Assembly: GCF_036417845.1 (NCBI RefSeq)
Contig: NC_090015.1
Location: 564,781-628,780 of the forward strand
Length of the DNA stretch: 64,000 nucleotides
From: Apteryx mantelli
Taxonomy: Eukaryota > Chordata > Aves > Apterygiformes > Apterygidae
Direction of reading: 5' to 3'
The position numbers and the translations under genes are program-made. This document shows positions 60,801 to 64,000 of the stretch, piece by piece. Numbering within the stretch: the stretch's first letter is position 1; each line of letters opens with the position of its first letter. The notes beneath the pieces were generated by a model that saw only the letters and a program-made list of their open reading frames with translations, was not told the origin of the DNA and ran no database searches.

Positions 60801-63658
60801 GAGGGGACCACGGCGTCGGGTGGCCCCAGCCGCTCGCCCCCCCCCCCCAAAAAAAGCCCCCCACCGCGGAGGGGACCTACCCGCGGCGCCAGGGTGCAGA
60901 CGGAGACGCGGCCCCCGCTCCCGGCCCCGTAGTACATGGGGGCCCCCACCAGCACCGTGTCCGTGGAGCCGGCGCCGGCCAGGTCCAGGGCGCACAGGGC
61001 GGCCCCGAAGTAGGAGCCCACCTGCGGGGGGAGGCGGCTCGCGTGGGACCGTCCCCATGTCCCCGTGTCCCCGTGTCCCCACGTCCTGTCCCCACATCCC
61101 GTCCCCACGTCCCATCCCCATGTCCCATCCCCATGTCCCATCCCTACGTCCCATTCCCACGTCCCAAAGTCCCATCCCCATGTCCCGTCCCTGCATCCCG
61201 TCCCCATGTCCTATCCCCATGTCCCATCACCGTGTCCCATCCCCACGTCCCATCCCCACGTCCCATCCCTATGTCCTGTCCCTACGTCCCGTCCCCATGT
61301 CCCATACCCACGTCCCCGCGTCCCATCTCCACATCCCGTCCCTACATCCTGTCCCCACATCCCGTCCCCATGTCCCGTCCCCATGTCCCATCCCTACATC
61401 CTGTCCCTACATCCCGTCCTCACGTCCCATCCCCGCGTCCCATCCCTGTGTCCCATACCCATGTCCTATACCCACGTCCCCGCGTCCCGTCCCCACATCC
61501 CATCCCCGTGTCCCATCCCCACGCCCCCATGTCCCATCCCCATGTCCCCACATCCCATCCCCACGTCCCATCCCTGTGTCCCATACCCATGTCCCATACC
61601 CACGTCCCCGCGTCCCGTCCCCACGTCCTGTTCCCACGTCCCGTTCCCACATCCCATCTCCATGTCCCATCCCCATGTCCCATCCCCGCGTCCCATCCCC
61701 GCGTCCCATCCCTGTGTCCCATACCCATGTCCCATACCCACGTCCCCGCGTCCCGTCCCCACGTCCTGTTCTCACGTCCCGTTCCCACGTCCCATCCCCG
61801 TGTCCCATCCCCGTGTCCCATCCCCACGCCCCCATGTCCCATCCCCATGTCCCCACATCCCGTCCCCACGTCCCATCCCCGTGTCCCGTCCCCGCATCCC
61901 GTCACCTGCTGCCCCGACACGTCGGCTCTGGGCTCCCAGGTGCCCCGGGGGCCGCGGAGGACGACCACGACCTTCCCCACGTGCCGGTAGCGCGGAGCCC
62001 CCAGGACGAAGGCCCGGGCGCCCCCGAGGGTCAGCGACTCGGCTGCGTAGCCTGGGCACGGCGGCGGGGGCTCAGCGGGGCGGCCGCGACCCGTGCTGGG
62101 GCCCCGGCGTCCCCGGAGCCCTCGTGGGGACACCAAGGTCCCCGGAGCCCTTGTGGGGACACCAACCTCTCCAACCCCACATGAGGACCCTTGCTGGGAC
62201 GCTGATGTCCCCAGAGCCCTCGTGGGGACACCGACATCTCCAGCCCCATGCGGGGACGCTCAACGGAATGCCAATGTCCCTGGAGCCCTCGTGGGGACAC
62301 CAAGGTCCCCAGAGCCCTCGTGGGGACACCGACATCTCCAGCCCCACACGAGGACCCTCGCTGGGACGCTGATGTCCCCAGAGCCCTCGTGGGGACACCA
62401 ACGTCTCCAGCCCCACGCGGGGATGCTCGATGGGACACCGATGTCCCCAGAGCCCTCGTGGGGACACCGACATCTCCAGAACCCTCATGGGGACACCAAC
62501 ATCTCCAACTCCACATGGGGACCCTCACCAGGATGCTGATGTCCCCAGGACCTTTGCTGGGACATCAACATCTCCAGCCCCACGTGGGGATGCTCGATGG
62601 GATGCTGATGTCCCCAGAGATCTCATGGGGACACCAACATCTCCAGTCCCACGCAGGGATGCTCGACGGGATGCCGATGTCCCCAGAGCCCTCGTGGGGA
62701 CACCAACATCTCCAACCCTACATGGAGACCCTCACCAGGATGCTGATGTCCCCAGGACCTTTGCTGGGACATCAACATCTCCAGCCCCACGTGGGGATGC
62801 TCGATGGGACGCCGACGTCCCCAGAGCCCTCATGGGGACACCAACGTCTCCAGCCCCACGTGGGGATGCTCAATGGGACGCCGACATCCCCAGAGCCTTC
62901 ATGGGGACACCAACGTCTCCAGCCCCATGCAGGGACGCTCAATGGGACACAGACTTCCCCAGAGCCCTCATGGGGACACCAACGTCTCCAGCCCCACGTG
63001 GGGATGCTCGATGGGACGCCGACATCCCCAGAACCGTCATGGGGACACCAACATCTCCAGCCCCACACGAGCACCCTCGTCGGGACGCCGACGTCCCCGG
63101 GGCGGGCAGCCCTTACCCAGGTAGGAGTCGTTCATGTCCCTGGCCGCTTGGGACACGTTGACGAAGGTCGGCTCCGCGGCCTCCCCGTAGAGGAAGACCC
63201 CTCCGGACCAGCCGTAGGCGCCCACCGCTCCCAGCACGGGCCCCTCCTGCGCCGGTAGAGAGGTGCCACGTCCGCGGGCGGCGCGGGGACGACGCCGGAG
63301 GGCAGGGAAAGGGGGGGGGGTCAGTCCTGCCCCACGGGCACGAGGACTCACGGGGGTGAGCAGGGCGCTGAAGCCCTCCTGGGCCATCTCCAGCTGGAAG
63401 GAGCTGCTCTGGGAGGACTGGGTGCCTGGGGGGCAGGTGGGGGTGAGCGGAGGGTCCCGGCCGGGCCCCGGACACCCCCCCCCCCTTTCTCCGCCGGCCC
63501 CGGGTACCCTCGATGGCGAAGATCTTGTCCTTCAGCTCATTCTGGATGCCCTGCAGGGCGTTGAAGTTGTCCACCCGGAAGACGTGCTCCTTGGAGGGCT
63601 TGGAGGCGATGTCGCGGAGCTCTTTCTGGGCGTTCCACTGGGAGAAGGCGCTGCCCAC
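51802..63658 (-). CDS. ITGAM/ITGAX/ITGAD: Leukocyte integrin alpha subunit, ITGAM/ITGAX/ITGAD type (partial, 5' end outside window)
   Basis: Alpha chain pairing with beta-2 integrin for leukocyte adhesion and complement binding. Exons, 5' to 3': 63508-63658 (end of I domain, [20 protein letters not shown]), 63352-63425, 63117-63246 (WSGGVFLYG), 61906-62051, 60881-61021, 60590-60796 (Ca-binding [13 protein letters not shown]), 59374-59504 ([13 protein letters not shown]), 59104-59261, 56543-56697, 56313-56444, 56122-56195, 55891-56032, 55457-55565, 55289-55368, 55002-55085, 54810-54891, 54473-54580, 54282-54362, 54083-54196, 52778-52870, 52009-52119 (membrane segment) and 51802-51897 ([11 protein letters not shown] tail). 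Phases agree throughout; exon 55457-55565 carries a 7-base tandem duplication (ATCTTCC twice) that shifts frame. Human ITGAD also ends facing COX6A2, but avian copies may not be one-to-one orthologues. Signal peptide, first blades and most of the I domain lie beyond the right edge. Confidence 0.93.
52138..52775 (-). repeat. Regular dispersed-motif array in an integrin intron
   Basis: Seven to eight units of about 85 bases. Each has two motif copies (GGGCCCAGGCGTCCGG) around GGCCGGCATCCGG and GTGCCCCTTCCCCCAGGTGT, then CCCGTTTCTCTCCC. The whole intron is this array; every motif is in the integrin sense orientation on the minus strand. Confidence 0.93.
53060..54055 (-). repeat. 10-bp-type minisatellite in an integrin intron
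   Basis: About 90 units of the type AAGGTGCCCC, AAGGTGTCCC, AAGATGCCCC and GAGGTGCCTC. It lies between exons 54083-54196 and 52778-52870. Short GTGTCCCCGT units precede it at 52935-52990. Confidence 0.92.
54605..54800 (-). repeat. Dispersed-motif copies in an integrin intron
   Basis: Four units of about 50 bases with GGGGCCCAGGCGTCCGGG and GGCCCTTTCAC plus C-runs, again in the integrin sense orientation. Two more copies are at about 55137 and 55180; one at about 55249 is in the opposite orientation. Confidence 0.88.
55660..55880 (-). repeat. Short GTCACCC-type repeat in an integrin intron
   Basis: Loose units such as CCCCGTGTCACCC, GACACTGTGTCACCC and CACGCCCTGTCCCC fill the intron between exons 55891-56032 and 55457-55565. 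Confidence 0.75.
56745..58710 (-). repeat. 18-bp minisatellite in an integrin intron, about 108 copies
   Basis: Units of exactly 18 bases (CACCTACGGGTGTCCCAG, with CGGGCGCCCC, CAGGCGTCCC and CCAC/CCAT variants). Because 18 is a multiple of 3, several frames on both strands stay open for 460-850 codons (for example [12 protein letters not shown]). These are not genes. Blocks of 6-12 units recur, for example near 57390-57480, 57590-57680 and 57770-57840. Confidence 0.96.
58710..59095 (-). repeat. Diverged flank of the 18-bp minisatellite
   Basis: Older-looking 15-18-base units (CACCGGCTGTAGGCACCC, CACCAGCTGTAGACACCC) continue the array up to the donor of exon 59104-59261. Higher divergence at this edge suggests the array grew from the middle or left. 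Confidence 0.88.
59640..60585 (-). repeat. 18-bp minisatellite ending at an integrin exon
   Basis: About 50 units of the type CATCGCCCAGGACACCTC and CATCACCCAGGACATCTC. The region 60155-60305 recurs as 60280-60430 with few changes. It fills the intron between exons 60590-60796 and 59374-59504. Confidence 0.94.
61055..61900 (-). repeat. Minisatellite in an integrin intron
   Basis: Units of about 11-12 bases (CCCATCCCCACGT, CCCGTCCCCACGT, CCCATACCCATGT) in blocks of roughly 120-150 bases, for example around GTCCCCGCGTCCCGTCCCCA at about 61475, 61605 and 61745. Confidence 0.92.
62095..63105 (-). repeat. 60-66-bp minisatellite in an integrin intron
   Basis: About 16 units carrying GGGGACACCAACATCTCCAG, CCCCACGTGGGGATGCTCGA and GATGTCCCCAGAGCCCTCGT. 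The unit with CACCAGGATGCTGATGTC recurs at about 62528 and 62733. It fills the intron between exons 63117-63246 and 61906-62051. Confidence 0.93.
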
Positions 63659-63699
63659 CTGCGCCCGGAGAGGGGCCGGATGGAGGCGCCTCGAGACGT

Positions 63700-64000
63700 T
63701 TGGAGAAGGAGGGATGGAGGCATTTGGAGAGGGGTGGATGGAGATGTTGGGGGCAGATGGACAGACAGAGATGTTGGGGATGGATGGGTGGATGGAGATG
63801 TTGGGGATGGATGGAGATGTTGTTGGGGGTGGACAGATGGATGGATGGGGATGTTGGGGACAGATGGGTAGACAGAGATGTTGGGGATGGACAGATAGGT
63901 GGATGGAGATGTTGGGGATGGATGGGTGGATGGAGATGTTTGGAGAGGGATGGATGGAAGGAGGGATTGATGGATAGAGGGAAGGATGGATGGTCGGGGA
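63700..64000 (-). repeat. Minisatellite at the right edge
   Basis: GATGGATGGAGATGTTGGGG-type units in the intron upstream of the last visible I-domain exon, running off the window. Confidence 0.88.

Overview
This window looks like a piece of a bird genome, most likely one of the very GC-rich dot microchromosomes. It carries spliced vertebrate genes with good donor and acceptor sites. The gene set (FUS, KAT8, TRIM72, a leukocyte integrin alpha, COX6A2) corresponds to human 16p11.2, although the order differs. Introns are short, extremely GC-rich and filled almost end to end with minisatellites. The organism call is inference from gene content and composition; no species-specific mark was found. 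Exon boundaries were read by eye and may be off by a base or two.

Layout, left to right. FUS (+, exons 7 to 14 of the human numbering) runs into a 200-N gap at 3755-3954. KAT8 (-, 3978-10073) runs into the same gap from the other side, so the last exon of each of these convergent genes is missing. A two-exon C2H2 zinc-finger gene follows (-, 10700-20434); its single intron is an 8-kb array of about 196 copies of a 41-bp unit. A second, four-exon zinc-finger gene (-, 24008-29010) has two in-frame minisatellites in its coding sequence. Next comes a TBRG1-like gene (+, 30554-31966), with coiled coil, FYRN and FYRC blocks in one uninterrupted reading frame. TACO1 (-, 32759-34927) is complete and in frame. 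TRIM72 (+, about 37183-43964) and COX6A2 (+, 45039-50976) are muscle genes in mammals. The window ends inside an ITGAM/ITGAX/ITGAD-type integrin alpha gene (-, 51802 to beyond 63658), from the end of the I domain to the GFFKR tail.

The genes do not form one pathway. FUS handles RNA, KAT8 acetylates histone H4, TACO1 and COX6A2 both serve cytochrome c oxidase, TRIM72 repairs muscle membranes and the integrin works in leukocyte adhesion. Two structural points stand out. Nearly every intron has its own unrelated minisatellite. A 16-base motif, CCGGACGCCTGGGCCC, recurs in introns and flanks of most genes, mostly in the transcription-sense orientation. FUS, KAT8, TRIM72 and the integrin contain small indels relative to their families, mostly in G/C runs, which look like consensus errors in a long-read assembly rather than gene decay. 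I saw no tRNA, rRNA, CRISPR array, recognisable LINE/SINE or viral element.
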